Below are positions 1-11,573 of a stretch of DNA of 64,000 nt, piece by piece (the stretch's first letter is position 1; each line of letters starts with the position of its first letter). Location: contig NW_025954974.1 of the NCBI RefSeq assembly GCF_022376445.1, positions 1 to 64,000 on the forward strand, in the 5' to 3' direction. The translations under genes and the position numbers were made by a program. This stretch comes from Fomitopsis serialis (Eukaryota; Basidiomycota; Agaricomycetes; Polyporales; Fomitopsidaceae). The notes below the pieces were generated by a model. The model saw only the letters and a program-made list of their open reading frames with translations, was not told where the DNA came from and did not search any database.

Positions 1-44
1 AGTGTTACAAAGATTAGATCTAGAGTGTTACAAAGATTAGATCT
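1..44. repeat. Two direct copies of a 21-bp AT-rich sequence
   Basis: Positions 1-21 and 24-44 are identical (starting AGTGTTACAAAGATT), separated by AG. The array may continue left of the window. The first 12 bases recur once inside the Helitron-like insertion near 30.47 kb, which may be chance. Confidence 0.85.
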
Positions 45-1765
45 GGGATAATAAAGCGTCAAACGGTACGCCATAGCTCCGGACGTCCAATAAGCATACA
101 ATGCATTAAGTCGAGCCAGATACTACGAAGGGGCGACGTACCTAGGGAACTAAGGGGCGGTGTGCGCACGGATGCCCTTGCGTCAGTCGGCATGTATTGC
201 AATTAAATAACGTTGACGAGCTTCGACGCGTCGGATAAATGTCGGAGAAGGTGGGCGGGTCGACAGCAGCGAGGGCCCTCTATTTCGGCGACGACTTCTG
301 GTTCCACCACTGGGACGACCTGCTCTCTGCAAACTTTGGGACGTCTCTGTACATCAGGCTGCGCGCCGTCAACACTCTGCTCGCCGTTCTTGGGCCAGCC
401 AGCACGAGAGGCGGTCAACAGCTTGTGTTCTTGATCAAGTTGTGTTCGAGCTCGTAACCCGGCCTCACCGTTGTACGATTTCCGTCCATTCCCCTGCTCT
501 CCGTTGTTGAGTTGCTAAGTATTGACCGTCAGATGAAGTTGTTGCTTCTTGTACTGCCAATATGCGGCGCTTTGTCCACCTGAAGACCAATTTGCCTCTT
601 CCTTAGCTGTAGCTACATAGTCACCGCGTAAGTCGGCCAGTAGACTGGAACGTCTTTGACTTATATCTATTGTCTCTAAACCATTCCGCTACAGATGGAC
701 TTGTACTAGTATCAGTGCTGATGTGATGCCTGGCTGCTCACCGCCTTCGCGGGTTCATTCTGTGCTTCATCCACTCTGCCGGCGCCGACAAACTCTGAGA
801 GCATGCAGGTGCCTTCATTTCGTGAGTTCTCTCCCTTTCTTCGCGCAGCATCGTTGCTGACGTTTAGCGAACTCTGGAAGCTCAGCGATCTCGTCAAACG
901 CGTGCGTGAGACATATTTCATCGTAAGAAAACCATAAAGGTGCGCATACACTACAATCTACGCCATGCCTCTCAGCATATGCCCGCCTACGGCCGTATAT
1001 CCGACCTGTCCGTACAATGCCTTCGCACATTGGTCGGATTCATGGCCGAGGACTGACTGCGGCCGTCCTTGCGTTCGACGTGTATTGCAGCCGCTCTGGG
1101 TATGTCACGTTCGCGTATGTCCGACGGGCCTGTCTGACACACATTTAGTCGTTCGTCCATTTCGCCTACCTGATATGTGTGGTGTCGGATCATGGTCATT
1201 CTGTGTACCGGATAAGTGGATTACTGGTAAGCCGTCCGATCCCGATCAGTGTAATTGGTATCGCTGAGGTCGTCTTCGCAGTCGTGTAGATGTTGTGTGC
1301 CTATCGCTCGCACACGCTACATTGAAATGTACCCCCGTCCATCCAGACTTTCATTCTGCATTTCAGACTGTCGTCCCTGACCAGCGTGCGTCACGTAGAT
1401 GATGATATGCGCGCGGAAGAGGCCATTCAATCGCGTGTAAGATGGACAGTGATCATACCGAGGTCACGACACCGTCGACGTTAACCGGGGTGGTCGCGTG
1501 TTTTCACGACTATGTCGATGCTCGAGGGGATGCAATAGGGTATACGAAGGACATGTATTAGCCAAGCACGAAGGCCAGCATACAACTGGTCACGCAAGCG
1601 AGCAGTGTGTCATGTTGGACTCGCGACCGCACAGCGTCGACTTATCGCTCATCTCGGCGACCGGAGTAACTGAAGCTACGGATCCTCTACAGCACTCTTT
1701 GCTGGTACTGGATCGGATGCCGCACTGGCCCGCGTGTTCGCTTCTTCTGTTCATAACCGTGCGCA
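45..1765 (+). repeat. Block R1, copy 1: decayed duplicated sequence, no intact gene
   Basis: This stretch matches, with many indels, 41771-43962 and in part 52440-53395. Shared landmarks are a segment containing TCGGATAAATGTCGGAGAAG (near 230 here and 42455), an intron-like GTAAGT...CTACAG interval (near 626-696 here, 42862-42921 in copy 2), and a common tail near 1265 and 43450. Short open stretches exist but are out of phase between copies and match no family I know. I read it as the remains of an intron-containing gene of unknown identity, lying upstream of the F-box leader. Confidence 0.6.
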
Positions 1766-2532
1766 GCCTCGATCCCACGTCTATGTGGTCCACCTTGCTT
1801 ATCGATAAGCATTCTTTGAACAAGCTCAAGTCTTGGACACGCCTGCCTCGCGCGCGCTCATCACAACGAGGTGCACTGCATCCTAGGAGAATGGTCTCCT
1901 GTATGTGTTTCTCGTGCACTCGCCGCTGAATGTTAGTGACGTGAGTATCGCTTCAGGCCGTAGAGGGCTATCCTCGCATCGGCTGCAAACAGCCCGGATC
2001 TCACAGCGTCCACTGAAGCACAGAAGCGCTTACGACGTCGTGTGTCTGTGTTCGACGCTTCTATACGCGCCGGCGAGCTAGCGCTACGTTGTATCGATGC
2101 ATATATGCATCACCTATCTTCGCCTTCGCTGTCCCTGCGTTCTCTCCCTCGTCCAGCTTCGAGTTTTTGCAGCGCGCGCCAAGAGCCATTGAACGTCTTC
2201 ACGAGGTACGATTCCGCTTTCGCCAACGAATATCTTTACTGACATCGTACTTTCCTTCCAGCTTTGCGACCACCAACGGTCGCCAGCACCCCGCGAACCG
2301 ACGACCAAGACGGAGCACCTTGGCTTGTCTGTTAGACAGTATACATACGGGATATCAGGTAGTGTGTTATCGCACTATACTTGTTCTTGGAGAGCCGCGG
2401 CCTGAGGTGACGCCATTAGTAGCGTGCTTCCCTCGTCAAGGGTCTGCGTCGCTGTCGCCACGCGTGCAGGAGCCTTTCATCGGTCCGACAGCGCAGTTCA
2501 CGTCGCCGTAGCGCACATACCACGTCCACGGA
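1766..2532 (+). other. Leader of F-box copy A with a conserved intron
   Basis: The sequence upstream of the F-box ATG is conserved in all five units, from a GCCTCGATCCCACG landmark at 1766. It contains a convincing intron at 2206-2261: GTACGA donor, TACTGAC branch point, pyrimidine tract and CAG end. The exon before it holds an open stretch with residues CIDAY that also occurs in the other copies. It could be a spliced 5' untranslated leader with an upstream ORF, or the end of a small separate gene. Confidence 0.5.
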
Positions 2533-4339
2533 ATGGACAGAGTCGAGTCGATGTAAGTGTCATTGTCCAGACGCGAGTACCATAGTTTACACATGTGGAT
2601 TATAGAACAACCGCATCAACGTCCGAGGGCTCCTCTTACGGACGTTCGAGCCCGCGGCTTCCCGTGGAGGTCTGGGAACGGATCATCGACCACATAGCTA
2701 CGGAATGGGATATCTATCATACTGAAACCGACCAGCCACATTTGAACACTCTCGCATCCTGCGCGCTCGTATGCCAAGACTGGTACTACCTCACGTGGTA
2801 TCATCTTCGTGAACGCGTACATTTACAAGACCGGAAGGAAGTGGTCTTGCTTTCCAAGACAGTCCGCGCAAGACCTCGCCTCCGTGAGGTCATTCAACAG
2901 GTCGTCATATCGGGTGGTTCTCCCGGGGAGCGTCAGCCGATCCGGCACCTGGGGACGTTTGCCGCTATGCTCGCGGGCAAGGCTCCGAATATGTCGAGGA
3001 TCAGCATTGAAGATGCTGAGTGGACCATCGGCTTGGTCCGAACACATGACATCGGCTACCTAGCTGCGTTCAACTGCATTGACACTCTAAACATCGTTAA
3101 TGTCACCTTGTCGAGCGCCGCCCAGCTTCGTCACCTCGTTTCAGCACTCCCGCGGCTTATGAATCTATGGTGCTACAACGTTGATTGCTCGCAGGAACAA
3201 GTCTCCCTGGCCTCCTTCCCACTTGTAAACTTCCTGGAGGATCTCGATGTGCGATGGGTTGCACCAGCAGTCGAAGACCTCTTCGTGCAGATCGGCCGGG
3301 CTTCTCGAGTGCGCGACCTCGCTGTTGGGTTGCGCGGTGAAATGGATCCATCCTCAGCAGTCAGCAGAAGCCAGACTTTGCTGGATGCGAGTTGTATATA
3401 TGCAGAAACGGTTGCGCTCCATATGAATCACAGTTCTCCTGTTCGTGATGGTGCAATTGATGCCACAGTCGGAAAGTCTTCCCAGTTTTCTTTTGAGTCA
3501 CTTGGCTCATTGTTTCTTGCCTACAGAACAACATTACAACCTTTCATGCTACGGCAACTTGTGGAGGCTGGAGATCATGCTGTACCACCCCTTTGCAGAG
3601 TGGTCCTGGATCCCATATATCCTGTCTCACATCGTCTCGAAACGCTTCCAAGCTATGTCTGTTATAACAGTTCACACGGCCTATGACCTGGACGATGTGC
3701 TGACGACAATGGAGCAGGATGATGTGCTGGCGCGATTGGACAGTATACTGCAGGAGAAGCGCTTCTCAGGAGTTGCATCGCGCGGCGTCTGTATAGGCAT
3801 TCGCGGTGATCGCAACGCTCGGGCGTCTGGCAATGAGCTTAGCTCGGCACTACTAATACGGTACAAACGGTTCGACAAGCTCGTCAGGCAGAAGATGCCG
3901 CACTCGCATGCACGAGGTATATTGAGGTACGTATTCTAGTACTATGGGCTTCGTCAAATTGCGAAAGAAAACTGAGTGTCCTTCGGAGCACTGTGCATAA
4001 CTTCCCAGACTACTGTAGCGAACCCCACAACCCGGATGTCACGCGTCACAAACCCGCCGCCCGCCGCCGCGGGGACGACATGTTACACGTCACACCCGAC
4101 CCCGCCGCCGGCGCCAACACTGTCAATAGGTGCTAGGAGCGGCGCCTGCGGCGGGCACAACGACAAGACCGCCATCCGGCGGGCCCGTCACCCGTCACAC
4201 GCGTCCCCGCCGCTGCGCCGGATCGTGTAAAGCGTGTCACACGTCACACCCCCATCCGGGTTGTGGGGTTCGCTACAGTACGTCACATCTGGACGGAGGA
4301 CACGTCCACGATACATCATCGCCGTACTATGCGAGCTAA
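2533..4339 (+). CDS. F-box protein, copy A, 3' end altered by a MITE
   Basis: Probable substrate-recognition subunit of an SCF ubiquitin ligase. Exon model: 2533-2552, 2606-3410, 3469-3926 and possibly 4279-4339 (447 aa, in frame). Exon 1 encodes only MDRVES plus two bases; the GTAAGT donor directly after it is shared by every copy, so I prefer this ATG to downstream GTG starts. The F-box lies near residues 25-67 (LPVEVWERIID, then SCALVCQDWYY); the rest resembles the variable leucine-containing region of basidiomycete F-box proteins. The acceptor used before the last exon in copies B, C and E (CAG before CTGG) is changed here. A MITE sits in that intron, and its end offers a new CTACAG acceptor leading to a short tail ending YYAS. 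Substitutions relative to the other copies are numerous. Function is inferred from the family. Confidence 0.65.
4013..4278. mobile_element. MITE, 266 bp, Tc1/mariner-like TA target site
   Basis: The ends are a perfect inverted repeat: 4011-4038 is the reverse complement of 4253-4280, including the flanking TA. The element starts CTGTAGCGAACCCC and ends with its complement, flanked by TA on both sides (4011-4012 and 4279-4280). The interior is rich in GTCACACGTCACA-like runs and codes for nothing. The same intron in copies B-E lacks it, which gives the empty site. TA duplication and short size fit a non-autonomous Tc1/mariner derivative; no transposase is in the window. Confidence 0.9.
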
Positions 4340-4760
4340 ACAGATGTTAACCGCCGGAAGGGTGCACCCCCGGGTCGAAGGTCCTCGAGGCAGCACGGAT
4401 TGACATCCTTGCAGCCCTGCATCCTGGCTTTTTCTCGTCGCATGGGTTCGTCACGTGAGTATGGAATCATCATCATTAGGCCGCTCTGCTAATTTGTTGT
4501 GCGGTCTCAACGTACAGAATGGCCCCGCGGCCGCAACGCGGGTCGAAATGTCGCTGGTGTCGGGGAACACGTTCTCATCCACTCGTGATCATGTGTAGCA
4601 TTTTCTTTTTTCAAATTTTTGGAGAACTAGACGGACAGCGGTATGGATGTTGTATGCTCGAGACAGACACTCGATTGTTATAGAACAGGTTTCGGTCGAT
4701 ACTCAATGCATCAAATTGGATCCGGGCACTGCGTGTGTCAAATGGATGATCGTGTTTCCG
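4340..4760 (+). other. Remnant of the block downstream of F-box A
   Basis: Matches the sequence after the other F-box copies: an open stretch reading VLEAARIDILAALHPG (about 4378-4426), a GTGAGT...CAG intron-like interval (about 4455-4518), then a degraded version of the small ORF at 33488-33674. Similarity ends near 4720. I see no intact gene here. Confidence 0.5.
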
Positions 4761-5082
4761 AGTCATAGCCTACCCGCAAGCCAAGCACATGGTCGCTACG
4801 AGCAGCTGCATACAGGGCGTAGAGTCATGAACGGGTAAAGTATCGGTGACGTGCGGTACATCAAACAAGTAGTATGATACTGTACTGTATCTACAGAATT
4901 AGTAGGAGGAGGACCACACGAAGTGCCCGCAGACGACACGATGACGCGGATATGAATGCCACTGCGAGAAACGAGGATCGCACCTCCATCTATATGTGCC
5001 AACGGGCAGTTGACCAATCGAAAGACACTGACCGACATTAAATAGCGGTCGAACATACGACATAACACTCCGACGATCGTAT
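4761..5082. other. Intergenic, 3' side of the FAD oxidase gene
   Basis: No coding family or repeat recognised. It probably holds the 3' untranslated region of the minus-strand oxidase that ends at 5083. Confidence 0.4.
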
Positions 5083-6648
5083 CTACAGAGTGGGTATGAT
5101 GGGGAACCACTTGTGGAAAACCTGATCAGGGTCGTACTTCTTCTTGACCTCCTGCAAACGCGCATAGTGCTTGCCAAACACCAGCCTCGCCTTCTCCACA
5201 GCGCCCTTCGACACCGCCTCGTCGTCATAATTTCCGTACCCAGCCTGCTGCTCCGCCGAGAGCTGCGGGTTCGCGCTCTTGACGAGCCCGATCAGGTCGT
5301 ACACCATCTCGCGGCCGCGCTCCAGGTTCTCCCGCGTGTCCTCGACCCAGAGCGCGGCGACGAACACGGACGGGACGGGGTCGCGGCGGAATGGCGTCTC
5401 CTCGCTGTCTATGGCGTTGATCTTGTGGAGCGGGAAGTACTCGAATATGACGACCGGATGAGGACCCGCCCCGGCGGCGAGCTCGGCGACGCGGTCGAAC
5501 GCCTTCAACACGCTCTCGTACTCGGGCTTGCGGTGCGCGACACCTTTGTTATACACGCCCTGGCCGTGGTACAATACGGAATTCTGGGGCCATGTCAGAC
5601 AAGTTGAAGGTACCAAGCAAAGACGAGGGAATGAAGAACCCGCACCTGCAGCGCGTTGACCGCCTCGTATGGGATTTCCCGCACTTGATCGTCGATGGGT
5701 CCGATGTCAAAGAACTTCTTGTAAAACGCTCGGCCCTCCGCCTCGGAGCCGTTGTAGAAGAACAGGACAATCATGACAGGCTTGCCGTTGTGTCCGACAA
5801 CCGCCGTCTGGATCTGCGAGGACTTGTCGCCCGGGTCGTCCCACCACTCCGCAGTGACCTCTGTCAGCGCCTTAAGCTGGCTGCGATCGTACGTTGCCAT
5901 GCCACCGAAGACGGTCCTGCGTTGATCGTAGAGCTGGAAGACGAACTCGGAGACGACGCCGAAGTTGGATCCGCCACCACGGATACCCCAGAAGAGGTCG
6001 GGATTCTCTGTCTTGCTCGCTTTGACGATATTGCCATCAGCAAGAACGACGGTGGCCTGAGGACGTGTTAGAAAGGGTAACAGCGGCAGACCATTCGAGA
6101 CTTCGAGTTACCTCCAAGACATTATCGAGGGCGAGACCGTAAGATGAGGAAAGGTAACCGTAACCACCGCCGAGGGTCAGGCCAGCAACACCGGTCTATG
6201 CATGGCCGCATCAACAAGGGAGTACAAGGGAAGTGCCGATACATACGTGATTCACTGTGCCACCCACCGTCGCGAGACCGTGCTCAGTTGCGGCCTTGTC
6301 GACACTCTCCCAGATCGCTCCGCCACCAACGCAGCCGATTTTCCTCTCGGGGTCGACGCGCGCGTAGTTGAGGTAGCGACTGAGGTCGATGACGAGACCT
6401 CCCTCAGTTGAGGATGCGCCTGCAGGGTTATGCCCGCCGCCCTTGATAGCGATTTCGAGGCCGTGTGAACGCGCGTACTGGATTGCGAGGGAGATATCCT
6501 GGACATCCTTGACAAAGGCGACGATCTTCGCCTCGCGCTTCGCGTTCAGCGCCCAACGCGCGATCGCCTTGCTGTAGTCTGGACTGTGTGGCGTGACAAG
6601 ATCACCCTTGAACTCAGTGGGAAAGTCGGGGACTTGAACGGAAGACAT
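5083..6648 (-). CDS. FAD-dependent oxidase, berberine-bridge-enzyme-like, intact
   Basis: Exons on the minus strand: 6247-6648, 6112-6195, 5646-6056 and 5083-5583, all joined in frame with GT-AG introns, giving 465 aa, normal for fungal family members. Domains: FAD_binding_4 at about residues 30-200, with IKGGGHNPAG (His73 is the expected 8-alpha-histidyl FAD anchor) and VGGTVNHTGVAGLTLGGGYG; and the C-terminal BBE domain, with YGNYDDEAV and FGKHYARLQEVKKKYDPD. The second covalent anchor (Cys) of plant-type enzymes is absent, since the matching stretch reads GGTVNH, so a mono-covalent flavin is expected. No signal peptide, so probably intracellular. These enzymes oxidise varied alcohols, sugars or amines; the substrate cannot be told from sequence. 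Three decayed copies lie in the window and this is the only intact one. Confidence 0.9.
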
Positions 6649-8239
6649 GGTAGCTGTGAACCGTAGAGGCGAGGGTTGTTGGTCTGATATTAGTATTGCC
6701 AGTGTAGACCGGGTCTTTATCGGCGCTGGTAGAGGGCCACCATAGCATTGACTCGGAAGAAAACAATGTCAACCGTTCGGGCTGCAAGACGGACCACCGT
6801 ATACGAGCACAGTAGGAGGACTGCCGCAACTGCGCGTGCACGTAAACATAGCAGTAACCGCGTCGAGCTCTAGAACAGGCTTGTGCAGCTTATCTTGGAA
6901 GTGTACCCTCCACCTCCCTCCAGAAGGTCTTCAGCTGTGAGAGACCGGCAGCTTCTGAAGTTCCAGCGTACGGGTCTAGGCTATGTTGCCCGTTCGGATC
7001 CCACACCCTCCCACACCGTCATCCTGAACCATACACGTACGTCAGCCTCCGGCGTATCCTCATCGCGTTGCATGTTTTTCCGCATGATTTGGAGCCGCTC
7101 GAGGTGCTGAAGCAGACTCGGACGTCGAGCGTGGCGCACCAAGCAAGGATAGCGAGAGGTGCCAAACAGTAATCGTAGGTGCACCGAGCGAACAGCGATA
7201 TCAATCCCATCGAAAGGCCTTCATTCGGATTTAGGCCACGGGGTCGCCAGAGTTCAAAACGTTCAAGCTAGCTTCAAGGGTGCTGGTGAGAACTGATATG
7301 TGTCGACGTGCGAATGTAGCCAGCCTTTATAGCATACTTAGAACATGCAGTGAATATAGGAAGTGCAACGCTCGTTTGGGATAAGACCGAGCAGGGTGGC
7401 CGGCGGTTGCCGCAAATGATGTATCGACGTATCGGGCCCGGGATCTCGGCCTTCCCCCCTACTCGGTCAGTCGAGTACTTGCCAGGGTCCTACCTATTAC
7501 CAGAAGCTAGATATACCTGCAGATATAGAATATCATCCTGAATGCACTGATGTACTCTATAGGCCGAGCCGCTGCGAAGTGGTTGAGTAATTCTCCGCGC
7601 CATTACGCGCCTGCATATGTACGCCACTTTCGCCGCATCGATATCGTCTGCCGTGTCAGTGGGGGTACTACTTAAGACGAAGGCCTTCTCCACCTGGAAT
7701 GATTCAATTCATCTCGCGCATAGATAAGTTCCACCGAAAGGTCGGTAAAACCGGGGTGCCCTCAATCATTAATCATTCTCCAGTGATCGTAGATATCGAA
7801 CCTTTGCAGGCTTGCTATTAGAGAGTCTGTCTGTTCCTGTCATCAGCACATCCGGGCCCTATGACGGATCACCGCTCCTGCGGATCGAGTCCATTTCACC
7901 CGCAATTGTACTACAGCATGTTCTAGTACTGTAAGTTATACTTGAGTTACACGCAAAAAGATGACGGACAGCCCAAATCTGCACGTTCGCAGCGGGCTCC
8001 TCGATGTGCAACCCTAACCTGGACATAGGGTTTCAGAATGAGGCACCAGGACCAGGTATCGACTATTCACGTCCGTTGTCTACTTGTAGGGCATTCAGCG
8101 AGACTGGCTGCAGGTTGATGGGGCCAAATATGACGATTCACAACAGGGATACCCAGCGAAAGTGAAATGCCAAGCGTAAGTAACAGATAGAATGCCCACA
8201 GCTCCACCGACAAGATAAACACTCGTACAAGTAATGATA
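6649..8239. other. Intergenic, nothing recognised
   Basis: Upstream of the oxidase. Only short ORFs occur on either strand, with no intron signals or similarity to other parts of the window. The oxidase promoter presumably lies in the first few hundred bases, but I see no clear core elements. Confidence 0.4.
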
Positions 8240-9200
8240 TCAACCTGCGGCACCGTAGTGCGTACTTAACTCCCCCAGAAAGATTTGAGGGGAAACTAAG
8301 TACTTGCGAAAGACATCGCCACTAGGCTGCGTATCGCGTGGACAAGTTACGGAGGGACCGGCGTCCCGACGACGAAAGGGCGTGTCCTTGCTATTGACTT
8401 GGCGGTGATTCTGTGGAGCGGAAAGTGCTAGTACCCAAACACGACCCCCGGTCTCGAACCCGGCCCGAGATAGAGCTGAGGGCTTGAACAACGCGGTCTC
8501 GTACGTGCAACCTTCCTCCTCAAATCCGTCGTAGAACAATAGGACGCCGACGCCGATGCAGGGTATACCACTCAGACCAACCGTGGTAGCCTGGCTTGGA
8601 TCAGGGCAGACCTGCCGCCCGGGTTGTCCTAACACTCCGCAGTAACGAACACCAGTCAGTTGGCTGCGCAGCGCACTCGTGGATAGCGTGATCGGCGAAG
8701 CCGGTTCGGCGCTGGTCACAGGGTTGGGAGGCGACGTCCGCTGCACGGACGTTCCAGTGCTAGAAGAGGCCCGGCTTCTCCTTGCCGTTCGTTTTCTGTT
8801 CGTTTTCACGACAGTGCCCTGGGCGAGGACGGCGGCGGCCTAGGGACGCGTTGGAATGGGGAGAATGTCGACAGCAGGATGAGCGTCACCCCAGGGAGCA
8901 AGACCGCATACATACGGGGGTGACCGTGCGCGCGTGTGGCCGACCGTCGCGAGCCGATGTTCAATCGCCGTCGATCCTGTTGCCCAGATCGATGTAAGTG
9001 TAGCTCAAGTAACGGGATGGGTTAACCATAAGCCACCCATGAGACGTGCCTGCCACAGGGTTATGCCCACCGCCCTTGATCGCGAGCGAGATATGAGTAT
9101 CGTCCTAGACGAACGCGACGATCTTCGCCTCACGCTGCGCGTTCTGTCAGCGTACAACGCGCGATCGCCTTGCTGTAAGTTAGTCGGGACTGTGTGGCGC
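8240..9200 (-). pseudogene. Decayed copy of the FAD oxidase gene
   Basis: Pieces of the intact gene appear in the same order: about 9050-9190 matches the first exon (TTATGCCCACCGCCCTTGAT, then ACGATCTTCGCCTCACGCT), 8480-8760 matches exon 3, and 8240-8420 matches the start of exon 4. Many indels and substitutions break the frame, the start codon is lost, and the C-terminal BBE domain is missing. It is more diverged than the relics at 39.8 and 62.2 kb. Confidence 0.75.
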
Positions 9201-10640
9201 GCCTGGCTGGGAAGTCCGGAGCGGGAGACATCGCGGTGATGCGTGGAGACGGCCTGAATGGGTGTTCAAACGTTCATCGACGAGGGCAGCTGGCGTCGAC
9301 TGGAGAAGCACCCTTGCGTAGCGCGTACGTACCGGGGAGCTTACTGTAAGACGAGATTGCTCCGTGGGGCTGGCCGATGATCTCAAGGTCCATATAGAGC
9401 AAGAACACCAGGTTCACGACTTCTGATTCGGTGTGGCAGCGCTGACGGTAGACATACCAGCTATGTAATCCACCGAGCCCTACTGTACACAACCAGGCTC
9501 AGGATCTCGCCCGCTTCGTATGAGTATTTCAGGGCGCACCTTCCTATGATAGTGCCGCGCCACACTACTGACTCGGTGGCTTCTCAAGACGGCCTAGGAA
9601 GGACGAGACAGGCCCGACGTTGCCTATCAAGACAGATGGCGATCATCAAGGCCTGGATGTATTGGACGACGTGCTTCCGACTCGGAGAAAGCAGAAGAAC
9701 TTGCATTCAGCGAGCAAGAGAACACGCAGGATACCACATCCAGCTATGTCTACGTGCTCACGCACCATACCTCCATGATACCTACCTAAGCTCGGACGGC
9801 ACACGACGAACCCCAAACAGGCAGGACACCTTCCTTTACAGGCAACAATGTCATCCAGGAACCAGCCCCGGAGGGGCCCCGCCCTCGATCGGCGCCGCGC
9901 GAGCTATAATCGGACAGATTCGCCGCCGATGGGGCTTCTGAAGGCGGCACGTTTGCTTCGGGACTTCGAGAAGATTGCCCCCGAGGACTCGGGCCCGCCA
10001 ACCTAGCTCGGCTGGCGGTAGGGACACAAGGCTCAGAGGAAGGCGTGCCGACGCTCCAGACGGGAAACCCACCCTTCGTCGGCGCGGCGCGAGCCGATAT
10101 ATGAGGGTACATGCGGGGAGGCGGCGGTGTTCTTACTACTTCCGGAAGTTGTGTGCGCGGCAGTGATGGTGCATCCACCGCAATGGGCGTCGGCGGCGGT
10201 GCGCAGTGTTTGCGCAGTGGGCGATCGTCGACGCTCGTGTACTGCGGAGGCTTCCATAGCTACGTCACATTTAATGTTCGGGCACTGGAGGAGTCTTGGG
10301 CTTTGACTGGAACGGTGTGACGGTGTGGCCATTTCGACAGACAGGCAGCGGAACGTGCGATGCAACACTGGTCGCCAACTGTCGCCCAGAGCACGTCAGT
10401 GCAGAAGCTTCCGCGTATGCGGATACGATGCCCGGCGCCCTCGGAGATCAACTCATGGGGCGGCGAGGCTGCGGCGAGGTGAACCAAGAGGTAAACATAG
10501 GCGTTGTGACGACGGCCGAACTGTGCGCCGTTGCAGGGAATATTACGACTCGTGCTGCGACGGCAGCGGAGGAGCCGCATGCGCTCGCCGCATGTGCGAC
10601 GCGGTGAGACTCTGAGAGGGCGAGAAAACACTCACATTTG
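9201..10640. other. Unassigned region
   Basis: No recognisable gene. A short GC-rich motif containing GCGCGAG occurs twice, near 9893 and 10083, as an imperfect direct repeat. Open stretches on both strands (for example 9786-10178 minus) are low-complexity Ser/Pro/Arg translations typical of shadow frames in GC-rich DNA. Confidence 0.35.
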
Positions 10641-11573
10641 CCCCAGGCTTGCGCGATAGGCCGATCCCACGAATGAGCAGCGCCCGCTGGCGCGGTCCAA
10701 TTGGTGCGTGGTAGTTTGCGAGCGCATTCGTGCAGGAGGCCTAGGCTGCGAGGTGTCTTCTTGGAATGTGCCAGCTGGTGAATGATCGTCTAGAGGGCCT
10801 GGAAGGCGACCACATTCAGTCACACGCACAATAGAGATTGGATGATACAGCGTCGGCGAGCAGGCGATGCCGAGTGCTGGTGATACTCCGGACAGCGGCT
10901 GATTGAAGACACACCCTAGTGTGGAGTCGCGCAGTGTGCATGGGGCTCGTCGAAGACACCCACGCCGCCGAGGAACATCCTGGGCCCTCATACAGTATGG
11001 GGCGTGTTGGAGGAAGGGCGGAGTGGCTGGCAGCGCGACGTTGGGCCGGGGGGCGCAGGGGCGCAGCGGCCGCGCAGAGCGGCACGGGCGGCGCGGAGAA
11101 GAGAAACGCCGGTGCGAGAGGCGTGTGAAGACGCGGGAGAGGCCGATGACGTCGGCGCCCAGACCGCGGCGGCGGAGGAGGGCCGCCACGTTGTGTGCCC
11201 GATCTTGGCAATCCACTCCACCGCGAGATGTTTCGGTCGTCTTCTGGGCCTCCTCGCCCGTCCTCCTCAGCACGTCCTCTCCTCCCACCACCGCCCGCGA
11301 CAAGCACGCACCCCGCCCGCCCCTGTCCCCACCCACCACGCCGCCCAACACGTCCTTCCCCGCCCCCCGTGCCGTCCGCGGCCCCGACGGCAAGCCTGTC
11401 GCCGTCGACGACTTTGCCGCTGCCGTCGACGCCCGCCATGCGTCCCACCACGCCCACCTCCCCCTCCTAGGCCTCACCCCCCACGCAGGCCCTTCCGCCC
11501 CGTCTCCCTTCGTGCCCCGCGCACCGCGCCCAGCCCCGTCGCTCTCCCTCCCTCCCCCGCCGTCTCTCTAGCC
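10641..11573 (+). promoter_or_regulatory. Upstream region of the phosphatase gene, pyrimidine-rich before the ATG
   Basis: From about 11210 to the ATG at 11574 the plus strand is strongly C/T-rich, a usual feature of fungal promoters and 5' leaders. Long open frames here are Pro/Arg-rich by composition. A longer N-terminus cannot be excluded, because the frame stays open upstream to 11004, but the rhodanese domain starts properly after the ATG at 11574. Confidence 0.4.

Noticed and set aside
2595..3686. Single-exon F-box reading to 3686
   Set aside because: It reads through an intron supported by the other four copies and loses the conserved PTEQH frame downstream.
4130..4339. 69-codon ORF crossing the MITE
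   Set aside because: The MITE interior is not coding; only the last 61 bases are considered, as a possible new F-box tail.
9850..10110. Possible inverted-repeat element
   Set aside because: Only an imperfect short direct repeat is visible; no terminal inverted repeat or target duplication could be confirmed.
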